From Pollenia angustigena (Eukaryota; Arthropoda; Insecta; Diptera; Polleniidae): a DNA stretch of 64,000 nucleotides. This document shows positions 34,718-45,383 of this stretch, piece by piece. Location of the stretch: positions 56,730,308 to 56,794,307 of the forward strand of contig OV884056.1 in NCBI GenBank assembly GCA_930367215.1, given 5' to 3'. Under the pieces are notes generated by a model. The model had not been told where the DNA came from. It did no database searches and saw only the letters and a list, made by a program, of their open reading frames with translations. Position numbers and translations under genes: made by a program. Within the stretch, counting starts at the first letter, position 1, and each line of letters starts with the position of its first letter.

Positions 34718-35144
34718 AGTTATCCGGACACAAGGAACCATCATATCCACACACTGGCCTATCTAGTGGTGGCTCAAGACGATTGCCAGCCCAATGTATT
34801 TCCTTGCCCGGCACATATTCCAATTTATTATGATGAAAATGCGCCACTATTTCAAACCTCCCTGTTGTAGGATTCATATCCAGCAAGGAGTATGCGGAAA
34901 TTCTATCACCGTTAGCATCTATGGTCACATTACCTGTAATGCCCATAAAACTGCGATTCCACATGCGCCTAACCATATCGGTGCCATTTATTGGCCTTGT
35001 CAACACCGAAGGATCCTCCCTTATGCTGTCGTTTAAGGCATTCGCATACAGTAGAACACCATCAAAGAACGATGTGACAAATGCTGAAATTGGCTCATCA
35101 TCTTGAAAGGTATAATTGTATTTGGCAGCAGCAATGGCCTTAAT
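34718..35144 (-). CDS. Gyc76C: Receptor guanylyl cyclase, membrane-proximal receptor exon
   Basis: The exon opens on a codon boundary after a CATCAG acceptor (IKAIAAAKYNYTF) and closes with one base of a Ser codon at a GTGAGT donor. Its 142 codons give the end of the receptor domain: TSFFDGVLLYANAL, RPINGTDMVRRMWNRSF, GNVTIDANGDR, YSLLDMNPTTGRFE and GSLCPDN just before the membrane. Asn-X-Ser/Thr sites (NGT, NRS, NVT) agree with an extracellular, secreted-pathway location. Only a 97-bp intron separates it from the next exon, the single short intron of this gene in the window. Confidence 0.93.
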
Positions 35145-35520
35145 CTGATGTCGTTAAGAAGCGTATAGGATGTTGACACAAAACCAGAAAATGTTAAAAG
35201 ATAACAAGAAAGAAAGAAAAAACAATTTTTTATTGAATTATAAAAGTAAACATAATAAATAAGTTTATTTAACAACTTTGGTTGCCACATAAAATTGGTG
35301 ATTTAAAGGTAAAGACTTTTTTTTTTAAATTCTTGCATGGTTACGAGTAAAATAAATACATATGAACGTTAAGGCAGAGTTGTAAAATAAGGTATTCTTG
35401 AAAATTTTTAAACAATAATGAACAAATAGGCAATTGAAAGTATAATAAATAATGGATGTGACAAGGAATTATGAAACTTGAAATTCTAATTAATTTTAAA
35501 ATATTCCACGACGCAACCTG
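35145..35520. other. Intron sequence, nothing recognised
   Basis: AT-rich; frames here extend from the exon and are intronic. Confidence 0.5.
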
Positions 35521-35700
35521 GTATATCCATGGAGTGCAAAGGCGTGCCGAGAAAGTTGATCAATCTTACGAAAGCCTTGTATGACAATGCCTCATACAAA
35601 ATCCTACACGAAGATCAAATGAAAAGCGACAGAATTTGCATCCTTGCAGGATTAAGGCAAGGCCGTGTACTTTCCCCTTTCCCCTTGGACTAACTTTCTT
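35521..35700 (+). pseudogene. LINE reverse-transcriptase fragment (RTE/Jockey type)
   Basis: About 50 codons open on the plus strand: GVPRKLINLTKALYDNAS, then LAGLRQGRVLSPF at 35646-35681. These are the block preceding and the GxRQGxxLSP motif of non-LTR reverse transcriptases; in this copy the motif Cys/Asp position is Arg. Only this short piece survives; the YxDD block is absent. Confidence 0.75.
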
Positions 35701-36835
35701 GTGACCCTATCGGTACAAAGACAAATCCTCAATTCAGTTGGAATTTGTAAGTTAACAAAACAAGATCTTTGTTAAAAAATCCGAATCAAGTAATCGCGCA
35801 AAGTGCTGACTATAGATTGTTCAGATTGTTAGATTGTTAGTCTCGTCCTATCGTATCGAGGGATATTATCTATTATTTAATTTTGGATGTAATTGTTCGG
35901 TTGTTGTCATACTTAAATTTACATCCTGGTACTATTTCAAGCACATGACATTCTAAATCTTATACTAGAATTTAGGAGTACATAAGAAATCGATCTCTGT
36001 TGAATAGAAATGACCAACGGAGAAAATCTTTATAACCCGAATATTGTCGCTAATAGTAGGACATTTATTAGCTCTAAAGATAATTTAATTAAAATAAACT
36101 GCCACCGTATGATTCTCGAATGCTCCTCACAAATGATTGGTCTAGAATTCTTAGATCTTGCGGGCTTCAGGTTCCCCGTAATAACAGGCTGTTTAGGCGT
36201 TATTAGTCTACTTTAAACCCAAGAAGCACCTACTGCTTTCAACTGTTCTTTAAAAGTGCAACAAAGCGCAGACGGTTATACTTTGAAAGACATAAATACC
36301 AGACAACAAGGACTTGGTGAGGTCATTACTCAATATTCATATCGATCGATCCAGGATCGTTTTTAATGAAAAAACTTTTATATTCTGGATCAGAACTTGC
36401 CACTAGTGTTTGCTTTACCCCTAAAGAAATTCAATAAATCAATGTTTCGCATTCTTAGCAGTGCCTGAACTTGACATTTTCTATATTCACCTGCGGGTTT
36501 TAACAAATCATCTGATAAGAAAATTTAGTTTTTGACTTTGTGGCCGATGATGAAAAAATGCGTCTTGTCAGTAATTTTTTTTTTTGTGAACCTAAACGAA
36601 TGGTTTTTTATTCTGGATAATCTTTGATCTCTCAAAAAAATCTCTTTTTTTTTACTTCAAAATAATTAAGTTATCAGCACTGGTATTAATCGATGATAAC
36701 GTTTACATTTTGACCGGCAGAACGAATTAATTCTTTTCCACAAACTGTCTGAACAAATACAGAAATCTATTTACAATTATTTATATACATACATTTACAC
36801 TTTTCCACCTACTTAACTTCCATAGGTAAATTTTG
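35701..36835. other. Unassigned sequence
   Basis: May include more decayed LINE DNA just downstream of 35700, but no motif supports it. Nothing else recognised. Confidence 0.4.
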
Positions 36836-37330
36836 AAAGGACCGAAAGTGGAGGCCCTTTTTGAAGGCCACCATACTCTTTCCTGAAAGATTCTTATGAT
36901 ATCCTGCTTTCAGATATATACATATCTATTAGAAAGACCTTTCAAAATATTCATAACACATGCACTACTCACTTTTTTAAGAAGGAAGAAACGAAGCTGT
37001 TAAGTCTTCGTTTTTTTTAAGTGGAGCAAGAATCTCCCTTATTTGGAAGGGAACGAAGTTGTTGCGGATACCTGATAAAATTAATATTCTTCTTTTTTTT
37101 AACGTTTCAGCCGTTAAAGAATTTTGTGTTTGTTGACATGAAAAAGCGAATGGTCTCGACATACACGAAGTTTTTTTTAAATGAACAAGCAACAAAAGTT
37201 AAGATACATTCCCTCTTCCTCATTCCTTTATCTAAAAGCCTTTAAGACTGCCTGTAAAATTTTGAAAGTGTGGAAGGGCTTGCTCCCAATGACAACCTGT
37301 GTAAAAAATAAATAAGTATGGAATGCGGCG
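36836..37330. mobile_element. Partial copy of the foldback element at 8315-8845
   Basis: Shares GAAAGATTC...GATATCCTGC, TTTTTTAAGAAGGAAG, TTGGAAGGGAACGAAGTTGTT and GTGTGGAAGGGCTTGCTCCC followed by AATGACAACCTGTG in the same order. The right arm is missing. Confidence 0.7.
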
Positions 37331-38070
37331 AGGAGTGCTTAAGTCTGCTAATTAAGGCCTTCTATTGGGCCTCTTTACTCATTCTTTTTACCGCTGTTGT
37401 TAAATATGTCACTGTGTTCATAGATTTATGTCACAATAACATAAACTGGTAAACATCTGTATTCCTGTGCTGTTGATTTTTTTTTTTTTTGATTTTCCTT
37501 AAGTATAACAAAAATTTTTTAACGTAGAGGAAGGATGTTAAGGATTTCAAGAAAGATAAGTTTATTACATTTGAGAAATGAATACATATGCACATAGACA
37601 TAAGTTTGTGTTTGAAAAACTCATATGATTGAGTGAAATATTATCTTAACATATTTGTAAAATTAAAATAATTTATGTTAACAATATTAATGAAAGAAGC
37701 AGGCAGATCTTTTGACAGGTTGCTTTTTAATTTGTTGTTGCTATCGTTTTAAATATGTAAGTTTGTGTTGAGATTCATTGTTCATGTATTTTAATTAAAA
37801 TTTATTTGAAATGATTAACTTTATTTAAACAAATGTTTTAACGATTTTTTTCGTTAGGAAGAAACTTTGAGAGTATGAAAGACAATTTTTGATTGTTTTA
37901 AATGTTAAGAAGGGCGATTTGTTTTACATGCAAAAGCAAAAAATTGCTAAAATGCCAAATATAGAATTGTATGAATAAAAGCATTTTCTTATAAGTTTTG
38001 CTAAATATCCGAAAACTTTTATTCAAGCAAAAAGCTTGAAATGTTTGCGCTGGTGATTACCTTTATATTT
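37331..38070. other. Unassigned AT-rich sequence
   Basis: Nothing recognised. Confidence 0.5.
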
Positions 38071-39084
38071 ACAGTTGACGCTCGGTTATAAGAATATCGA
38101 GTTATATGAACATCCAGTAGCTCGTTTCTGTATTTCTCGCATCGTAAAATTTCTTACATGAAGTGTGAAACAAAAAATTCCATCGTTTCTCGATTTGTGA
38201 GAAAAAAGTGTTTCTGTATTTGAATGCGAAAACAGACAACACAGATTCTGTTTTAACTGGAATATTTCCAGTAATTAAGTGTCAAATAAGAGCGAAACGT
38301 CAACAAAAGAAATAAATATAATAGAAACAGAGCAGCCAGATTTGGCGAGTTATCGTCATTTTGACGATTTTTTGTTCCGAAATTAACAAAATGACGTTGT
38401 GATGATTTTTTCTAAAAGCAAAAGCAAAAACAAAATCAAAAATATTTTATAATTTTGTTGTTACTTTCTATAAAAATTCATACTGAATTTTTAAATTTCA
38501 AACACTTCATATTTTGTGGCGTTAAAAACTGAAAAAACAATATGAATGTCTGTAGAAAGCAACAACAAATTTATAAAATATTTTTGATTTTGTTTTTTCT
38601 TTTAATGAAATTGTTGGCGTTGCGTTTTACACTATAAGCCCCTTAGTCTTCATAATAACACAATTTTAATTTTATTTTTTTTTAAATGTTTGTTTATTAG
38701 GCACCACAGAAAAAAGATATCTTTAGAAACAAGGCAGCTTAAATTTTTATTTTATCCCTATTGCGAAAATTGTCCTCGAAATTGTTTGTCTCTTCCCTGA
38801 AAAATGTATCGGCAAAAACAAAATTTCGAGGGAAAGTAAAGGACCGACTTGTCTTTTTTTAACTTTCTTCTATAACAACTTTGATAACTTCTTTTTTCTG
38901 GATGTATTTAGATAAAAAAATAATGACTTACTTTTGAATTCGTTGATTTTGGCACAACCCTTGTAAAATTTATTGGTTTTTTCAGTAGAATTGTAAGTAG
39001 TGCTTTTATGTGTTTCTTGATACGTTTATACGTCGCCTATTCGCGAATAAAAATTATTTGCGATTAACTAACTTACTGTTTAAG

Positions 39085-39684
39085 GTGCCTATTATGAACT
39101 AAATTCGATTTTCGACAGCAGTCGAATTAGCTGATCGAACGAATTTTCATTTGGTATTATGGCGCGCATTCGATAAAAATTTACTATTGTGATTTTATTA
39201 ATTCACAGTAGTACATTTTCGATCAGCTGTCACTTAAAATAAAAAAATAAAATTAAAGTTAAACGTGATTACGGCGAATTATGGTTGTTTACAAATAATT
39301 TAGCTTTAGTGGGGTTTCATCCCATTTTTTACATGCTGAACTTTGCTGCAAATCATTTGGTGAAAAAAGAATTTTGTTTCATAAGGAATATGAGCGCTTC
39401 CAATTGCTGTTAACGACGTTGGACTTGCTTAAAATGAACAAAACAGATCAAGATTATTGCATTTGGTATACGAACACCAAAAAATTTACAAATAGTTACA
39501 TTTTCAACAAGTTTTTTACATTTATTTGCACAGTCGAAAGCAAATTTGTTTTCGTTGAAAAATTCGATGCACAACGAAACTTTCGACAGTGCTGCCAACT
39601 CATAATACCAAATTAAGATTCGATAGTCGATGTTCGATAGCCAGCGAAAATCGTTTATCGAATGTAACTCATAATAGGGGCCTA
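39085..39684. mobile_element. Inner element with CCTATTATGA ends
   Basis: Left GGTGCCTATTATGAACTAAA, right complement GGCCCCTATTATGAGTTACA, both leading to ATTCGAT words; GCGATAGTCGAT-type words recur. No transposase signature in the 80-codon frame at 39374-39616. Confidence 0.6.
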
Positions 39685-39931
39685 TATGTTTATATGAAAA
39701 TTCTTATTTTTAAGTGATGCCAGATGGAAAATTTATTCATTTAGTAGCACTGTATGTATATAAACTTTTTATTTTTTAAATGAAAAAGATCAAAAATTAT
39801 TGTGTATTTTTAAATTTATTTGCACATTTTTAATTTAATTTTACTTTTGTTGTCATATGAATGTGCCACATCGAAATAAAAACGTAAAACGGTTAAAAGT
39901 GTGGCAATGCTTAAAATCTTATTTGCAAATA

Positions 39932-40396
39932 CAGTACTTTTCGGTTGTGGACTATAAGCGAATTTGGACTATAACCGATTTTTTTTATAAGCCATTTTAT
40001 GGATAATAAGTGAAATCTATTATAATCCACATTTTGGACTATAAAACCATTATTTTTAAACAAAAGAAAAGTTTATTTAAAACATTACCAAATATTGATT
40101 TAATTGAAATAAATTGTCAAAAATAATAGTTGCGAGAAAGGTAAATAAAAACATATTGCCTGTTGATTAAAAAATATAAAAAACAGAGTGGACTATAAGC
40201 GACCATTTTTGTATAAAGAATTATAAATGCGTGCTAAGAAAATGTGGCTTTTAAACGAAAATGGACTACAAGCGAAATGGACCTTAGAACAAATAATTTG
40301 TATGAAATCCGAAAAAATGTGCAGGTGAATATGACAGTTTTGGCTTTAATCCGTTTTTGGCCTTTAAGAGGAATGGACTATAAGCGAAAAGTACTG
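39932..40396. mobile_element. Inner MITE with CAGTACTTTTCG ends and TA target duplication
   Basis: CAGTACTTTTCGGTTGTGG and complement CAGTACTTTTCGCTTATAG; TA directly outside both ends. At least five copies of GGACTATAAGCGAA or close variants are spread through its 465 bp. Ends and TA duplication suit the pogo/Tigger group. Confidence 0.8.
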
Positions 40397-40583
40397 TAGT
40401 GTCGTTAATCAGGAATTGTTTTCATGAGTTAGCTATTCGCAAATAAAAATTTAATTCACTGTTTATGCGGCAATATTCTCTACTTGCAATATATTTATTT
40501 GCGAATAAGTGGTGCGTATAAACGTAGTATCTGATTACTCAACGTATTATTTTGTAGGCGAAGTTTCACTGGGTCTTCCACTA

Positions 40584-40862
40584 CACTGTTGTTTATTGTT
40601 GATGTGTTTTGTTTTAACTTTGATATTATTAACAGTTTAATAGTTTTATTTGGTTTAATATCTTTAGTTTTTCTAAAATCTTTATGGATGAAGTTTCCTG
40701 ATGATCTGGCCTAAGCAACCAGTGAAATGCGCATAGGAATAGCTTATCCCATCAACAATGAATTTCAAGTGTTTTTGTCAAGAATAAAAACTGGGAATTA
40801 AGCATGAATAACAAAATCTTTTGAAATTAAAATTTTGTATTCCAAAAAATTGAAATTACTTT
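40584..40862 (+). repeat. Hammerhead-bearing repeat, copy 1
   Basis: Starts CACTGTTGTTTATTGTTGAT and runs through AATTAAAATTTTGTATTCC. It carries the ribozyme fold at 40686-40749. Copy 2 starts 442 bp downstream and repeats the sequence with an extra ~27 bp before the ribozyme. The right portion is also shared with the third copy near 56200-56400. Confidence 0.85.
40686..40749 (+). ncRNA. Predicted type I hammerhead ribozyme, copy 1
   Basis: Core CTGATGA (40698-40704) and GAAA (40724-40727) flank stem II CTGG/CCAG (40706-40709 with 40719-40722), capped by a 9-base loop. Stem III is minimal: the A and U after GAA pair with the A and U at 40733-40734 around GCGC. Stem I joins 40694-40697 to 40736-40739 (one G-U), then 40691-40693 to 40743-40745 and 40686-40689 to 40746-40749 across small bulges. 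Predicted cleavage follows A at 40735 (UA, an allowed UH). The weak point is a U-U mismatch at the base of stem II. The layout matches hammerheads reported in Penelope-like elements and retrozymes. Confidence 0.65.
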
Positions 40863-41025
40863 TTGATAAAACAGGCAAGTGCACGGCCTAAAAAACACTT
40901 AATTGACAACATCTTTTGTAAGTTGTTGTTGTTTTTATTTTGTTTTTCTTAACCTACTTACAACTACAATTAATGCTGAGAGAATTTCAACTAATTGTAG
41001 TGGGGAATGTAAGATGAGATAAACC

Positions 41026-41297
41026 CACTGTTGTTTATTGTTGATGTGTTTTGTTTAAACTTTGATATTATAACAAGTAGAACTGTTGCTATAATTCTTA
41101 TACGTTTAACAGTTTTATTTGGTTTAATATCTTTAGTTTTTCTAAAATCTTTATGGATGAAGTTTCCTGATGATCTGGCCTAAGCAACCAGTGAAATGCG
41201 CATAGGAATAGCTTATCCCATCAACAATGAATTTCAAGTGTTTTTGTCAAGAATAAAAACTGGGAATTAAGCACGAATAACAAAATCTTTTGAAAAT
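41026..41297 (+). repeat. Hammerhead-bearing repeat, copy 2
   Basis: Nearly identical to copy 1 from CACTGTTGTTTATTG through AACAAAATCTTTTGAAA, apart from an added AAGTAGAACTGTTGCTAT... segment at about 41073-41105. The ~160 bp between the copies contains no open frame. Confidence 0.85.
41155..41218 (+). ncRNA. Predicted type I hammerhead ribozyme, copy 2
   Basis: CTGATGA at 41167-41173, GAAA at 41193-41196, predicted cleavage after A at 41204. The sequence through the whole fold is identical to copy 1, 469 bp downstream on the same strand, so stems and caveats are the same. Both are antisense to the cyclase pre-mRNA. Confidence 0.65.
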
Positions 41298-42092
41298 GAA
41301 AATAAATAATTTTATAAAAAATAATCCTCCAGTTTAACAGAATAAGTATAAATTTAAAGAAATTATTAAATACCCATGAACTTTAACTAAGCTTTTGTTT
41401 GATTTTATGTTTAAAAAAAAAAAATCGAACAAGATTTGTTTAAAATTAATTTTAATTATTTTAAACAAAAAAGACGATCTTATTATTTTTTTTCCGGAAT
41501 TTGACGATTTTTACACAAATTTATCTGGCAGCACTGAACAAAACCAAGGAAAGGCAAAAAAAAATTTAAAATAACAAAATATAACAATTGTGTTTTGTTT
41601 ATTTTGATCATATAAATTATGCATTCATCATTTAAATTCCTTATATTTTTTATTTATTTTAAAAAAATAATATATAAACATATTTTAAATTTAAAATATC
41701 TACATTTTGTTTTTCTCGCATCAACTTCAAATGTGACTTATTTTGACAGTTCTTGTAAGAAACTTTTCGCAAAATATTGTTTCAGAAACACTTTATCCCA
41801 CATCCTTTCAATAATTGCTTGAAAATTTTTTAAATGACAGATAATTCTCGCAAAGAAAAGATACAGAAATACCTGTGTGAGAAAAACCAATTTTTTGTTT
41901 CATTTCACACTATTTTTGTTGCTATTCACACGTTTCATGCGAAAAGTTTTACGATGTGAGAAATACAGAAACGGGCTACAGAATAGTGAACAACAAAATT
42001 TTTACACATGAGATTCTTAAGAGTGAACACAACCTATCTCTATTATGTGAACAACTTGCAACCGTTGATTTTTTTTGTAACTATTTGTTGTA

Positions 42093-42687
42093 AAGGGTGT
42101 TTTTTAGAGTATCACAACTTAAAGTTGGCATCACTGCTTTATTTGAGCACCCATTTAACAACTGATAGTTGCTTTTTGCTTAGTTTGCTTTGAAATTTTA
42201 TTATGAATCGAATTACACCAGAGCAGCGCGTGCAAATTGTGGAAATTTTTAATCAAAATAATTCGGCGAATGGGCTAAAGCACAAATTGATATTGATTTT
42301 GAATTTCCACTCAAAATTTTTTTTCCGATGAAGCCTATTTCTGGTTAAATGGGTACGTAAATAAGCAGAATTGTCGCATTTGGAGTGAGTAAAATCCACA
42401 AGCTTTTGTCGAAACACCATAACATCCACAAAAATTACTGTTTGGTGCGCTTTATGGGCTGGCGGAGTCATTGGCCCATATGTCTTCAAAAACGATGATG
42501 GTCAGAATTCGAAAAGTTGTTGAAAATTGTCGCTTTCTACACGCCAGCCGTGGCGGCCACATGGCAGAAATCATATTTAAATTTCATAAAATTTTCTTTC
42601 CAATAAAGCCCGTTTCATTGATATTAAAAATATATTTCCTTGTTTTAATATGATTTAAACTTGTGTCACTCTATAAAAAACACCCTT
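42093..42687 (+). mobile_element. Internally deleted mariner-like element
   Basis: AAGGGTGTTTTTTAGAGT and complement AAGGGTGTTTTTTATAGAGT are TIRs flanked by TA on both sides. The interior keeps three transposase pieces in order (next entry). 595 bp against ~1.3 kb for a full mariner. Nested in the 38072-43788 element. Confidence 0.88.
42204..42600 (+). pseudogene. mariner transposase remnants
   Basis: From ATG at 42204: MNRITPEQRVQIVEIF, the N-terminal helix-turn-helix start. A deletion and frameshift leads directly into FFSDEAYFWLNGYVNKQNC, the first catalytic Asp block, then NPQAFVETP with stops. It ends with the C-terminal ASRGGHMAEIIFKF. The second and third acidic blocks are deleted, so no active enzyme can be made. 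Confidence 0.88.
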
Positions 42688-42890
42688 TATTATAAATCTT
42701 TTCTTCCCCGAAATAAATGTGTATATTCGGATGCAAAGGAAAATTTATAAGATTATTGGTGTTTGTAAAGGTCAAAGACAAGGCATTACAGAAATCCCTT
42801 GAAGCAAAAGAATATAGCCGACTACTTTCATGCACATTTATTATTAACAAACTAACAAAAAAAAAAAACTTAATTTAGGTTATGTATGTA

Positions 42891-43673
42891 CACTTGAGCG
42901 ACTCACCAAAAAAAGTGCTCGATGTACCCTCCTAAAAATTAGCCTTGGACTTTTTTAAGATGACATTTTAAATATTTCGGCTCCAGCTTTGACCTCTCGT
43001 GAGCTGGAACAGTTTGAAAAGGGGTTTTTTTTTGCATGTTTTGTTAACTTGAGAATCTGTTTCCTTACCAACATATGCAAATTGGGTATCGTAAGAAAGG
43101 TTTTTTAAGGCGCGTCCAACTGTATATACAATTTTTCGAAGGATAAAAGATAAAAAGAAAGATAAAATTTGATACCCATATTGCCCTATTTAAAACGAAG
43201 GGCTACCACCCCATAACATTTTTGCCAAAACGCGAACTAGCACGAATTTCAAAAAAAGCTGAGACACGTATTTAAATAAATCGACTTAAGATTAAAATAT
43301 GTTAACTTGGCACTTTTAATTCAAACAACCCCGAACAAAAAATTCAAAAACCGTTTTTTTACAGAAAATCCTTAAAAAAAAGGTCATGGATGATCGTCCT
43401 TGGACAAATTGTATACACAGTTGGACGCGCCTTAAAAAAACCTTTCTTACGATACCCAATTTTATTAAATATTACATATGTTGGTTAGGAAACAGAGTCT
43501 CAAATTAACAAAACATGCAAAAAAATACCCTTTTTCAAACTGGTCCAGGTAACGAGAGGTCAAATCTGGAGCCGAAATATTTAAAATGTCATCTTAAAAA
43601 ACTCCAAGGTTCATTTTTAGGAGGGTACATCAAGCACGAATTTTGCTTCCATACAACTTGAGTCGCTCTAATG
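42891..43673. mobile_element. Long-armed foldback element with TA target duplication
   Basis: Left CACTTGAGCGACTCA, right complement CATTAGAGCGACTCA; TA outside both ends. Arms of ~250 bp are complementary, including GGTATCGTAAGAAAGGTTTT, AAGGCGCGTCCAACTGT and AATATTTCGGCTCCAG. 783 bp, non-coding, nested in the outer element. Confidence 0.88.
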
Positions 43674-43788
43674 TACACATATTAAAAATGATTTGAAATA
43701 CTTATTTTATATTGTCTCGATTATGTGAACTTTTCCATTTAGTGAACAGGCCCTGTCTGAATTAGTTCATATTAGCGAGCGTCTACTC

Positions 43789-44104
43789 TCTATTTCAAAA
43801 TTGCCAATGGAAGGCCAATCTTAGGACTTAGACTTGAGGGCTGTTGTTGAGTATGTTGTTTTAGTTTAAATTGTGGATGAGGAGAGCATTAAGATATTGT
43901 CTAAGAACAACAAATTTTGTGTTCATAAACAAAATGTATTTTTAAGAGGTCTAAAAAACGTCACCGATCCTACAAGAGATGGCTTTGCTGCAAGCGATTT
44001 TGACAAAGAAGACAAAGAAAAATATCTGTCATTGTTGATTGATTTAGTCATTATGTTCAAGAAAAGATTTAACACACTTACATACATACATACATAGGAA
44101 TGTA
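43789..44104. other. Unassigned; short TACA microsatellite
   Basis: The 74-codon frame at 43873-44097 has no recognisable motif and runs into a (CATA)n tract at 44078-44096. Confidence 0.45.
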
Positions 44105-44545
44105 CATTAGGGCTATAACTTTTTCACACTTTTTGCGAATATCAAAAACGTCATTGTTTAGTCGTGTAGAACATTAAAATTTATTAAAAAAGATTTGATA
44201 ATTTTTCGATTAGCTAAAAAAGTTCACGCAGGGATCGGGGTGAAGTTTGAAAACAACCATTTTTATCTCACGGAAATTTTAAAAATATACACCTGATATT
44301 TGTATATATGTATTCCTATACGTATCACTTAAATGCTATTTTGTAATTTATCCACTGCTTTAGATTAAAAAATTTTCCTACGGTTTACAATTCATCGCGG
44401 TTCAAAATTTCTTGGAAGGTTTTAGAAATTTGCGTCCCTGCATCAGGTTTTTTTCGCCAAACGACGGGAGACAGGGGATTTCATTACTAAAACATTATTG
44501 GTCACTCCGTGGTAATATGCCAACAATTTGGTTATAGCCCTAATG
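44105..44545. mobile_element. MITE with CATTAGGGCTATAAC ends
   Basis: Perfect 15-bp TIRs CATTAGGGCTATAAC/GTTATAGCCCTAATG with TA on both outer sides; 441 bp, no open frame. Ends resemble those of the foldback element at 42891-43673. Confidence 0.85.
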
Positions 44546-44894
44546 TACATACTCATACATCAATTTAATTTACAAAGTAGGGATCGTAGTTTGATTTCTT
44601 TAAACTATTCCTGTTTGCTTAGTAACAATATTTTTCTAAATTTAGCCAACAGATGATCATAAACTTTAATCAAATTATAACACTCTCGTTGAACATTAAA
44701 TAGAGTCTTCTGTCATTAAGTAGATATAAAAAAATAAGGTCAATCATTAAGCAAACATTTTTATACAATTATTAACTTTAACTGAAATGAGCTTTTAAAA
44801 ACAAACAATTTGCTTACTTGTTGTTAAAAATCACTTGCTAGAAAAAATATAAAAATAAATAAAGAAAATTAAATATTTCTTAAAAAAAGATTAA

Positions 44895-45330
44895 GAACAA
44901 GTAAAAGAGCTATGCCGAATCTTGTAAACCCCTTCACCATGGTGCGAAAAGGTCATTTAAATAACGTTCCTTAGATATGAGAAAATATATTTTATTTCAC
45001 GCCCACTTCATCAATCCTTTCATTTCATTTGTGGGATGTTTGCATCTAATGCGAGAAACTATCCTTTCGTACTCCAGATATACAGAAAAAATAAGTCAGA
45101 AAGTAAAACCGGTCGAGCCCGACCATATGATACCCTTCACCATGGTATATAAGGAGAAATTTTTGCAAGTGTGCCCTTTTTGGGACTCATGGGCAATGAC
45201 GAACCCGCCAGAACAAAATTATGCAAACCCTTCTGAAGAGATTGTGTGGTTACAATCGAAACGTCAGGGCAACCTGTCTGTGAAAACCTGGGTTCAGTCA
45301 AGAATGAAAAATTATCAATAAAGTTTGATT
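44895..45330 (-). repeat. Ends of TATACCC/GCCGAAT-type repeats
   Basis: GCTATGCCGAATCTTGTAAA followed by CCCCTTCACCATGG at 44910-44942, and GTCGAGCCCGACCATATGAT followed by ACCCTTCACCATGG at 45110-45144, are the inverted ends of the repeats seen at 61750-61795 and 28800. The 114-codon frame over this region is not a gene. Confidence 0.5.
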
Positions 45331-45383
45331 CATTTAATGATGTAAAACTCCTTTTTTAAAAGAAAATGATTTAATGAAAATAG

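Larger units (their letters stand above)
39023..40524. mobile_element. Fourth-level nested element with CGTTTATACG ends
   Basis: CGTTTATACGTCGCCTATTC on the left and CGTTTATACGCACCACTTAT (complement) on the right, both followed by TTCGC(G/A)AATAAA; TA flanks both ends. It contains two further elements. Confidence 0.75.
38328..41536. mobile_element. Third-level nested element (hAT-like ends)
   Basis: Left CAGAGCAGCCAGATTTGG, right complement CAGTGCTGCCAGATAAATT, followed by TGACGATTTTT-type words near both ends. Its left interior has an inverted pair at about 38430-38600 (AAATATTTTTGATTTTGTTT and complement). No target duplication seen. Confidence 0.5.
38118..41978. mobile_element. Second-level nested element
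   Basis: Left TAGCTCGTTTCTGTATTTCT, right complement TAGCCCGTTTCTGTATTTCT, both continuing as C(G/A)CATCGTAAAA: a 32-bp TIR with two mismatches. Subterminal GTGAGAAA and TTTCACAC words recur on both sides. Confidence 0.75.
38072..43788. mobile_element. Outermost element of a nested cluster (Tigger/pogo-like ends)
   Basis: Left CAGTTGACGCTCGGTTATAA and the right complement GAGTAGACGCTCGCTAATAT form an imperfect TIR; TA precedes the left end. Repeated TTATGTGAAC/ATATGAAC words occur next to both ends and at 41985-42060, the parts left after removing later insertions. No transposase. At least seven other elements lie inside. Confidence 0.55.
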
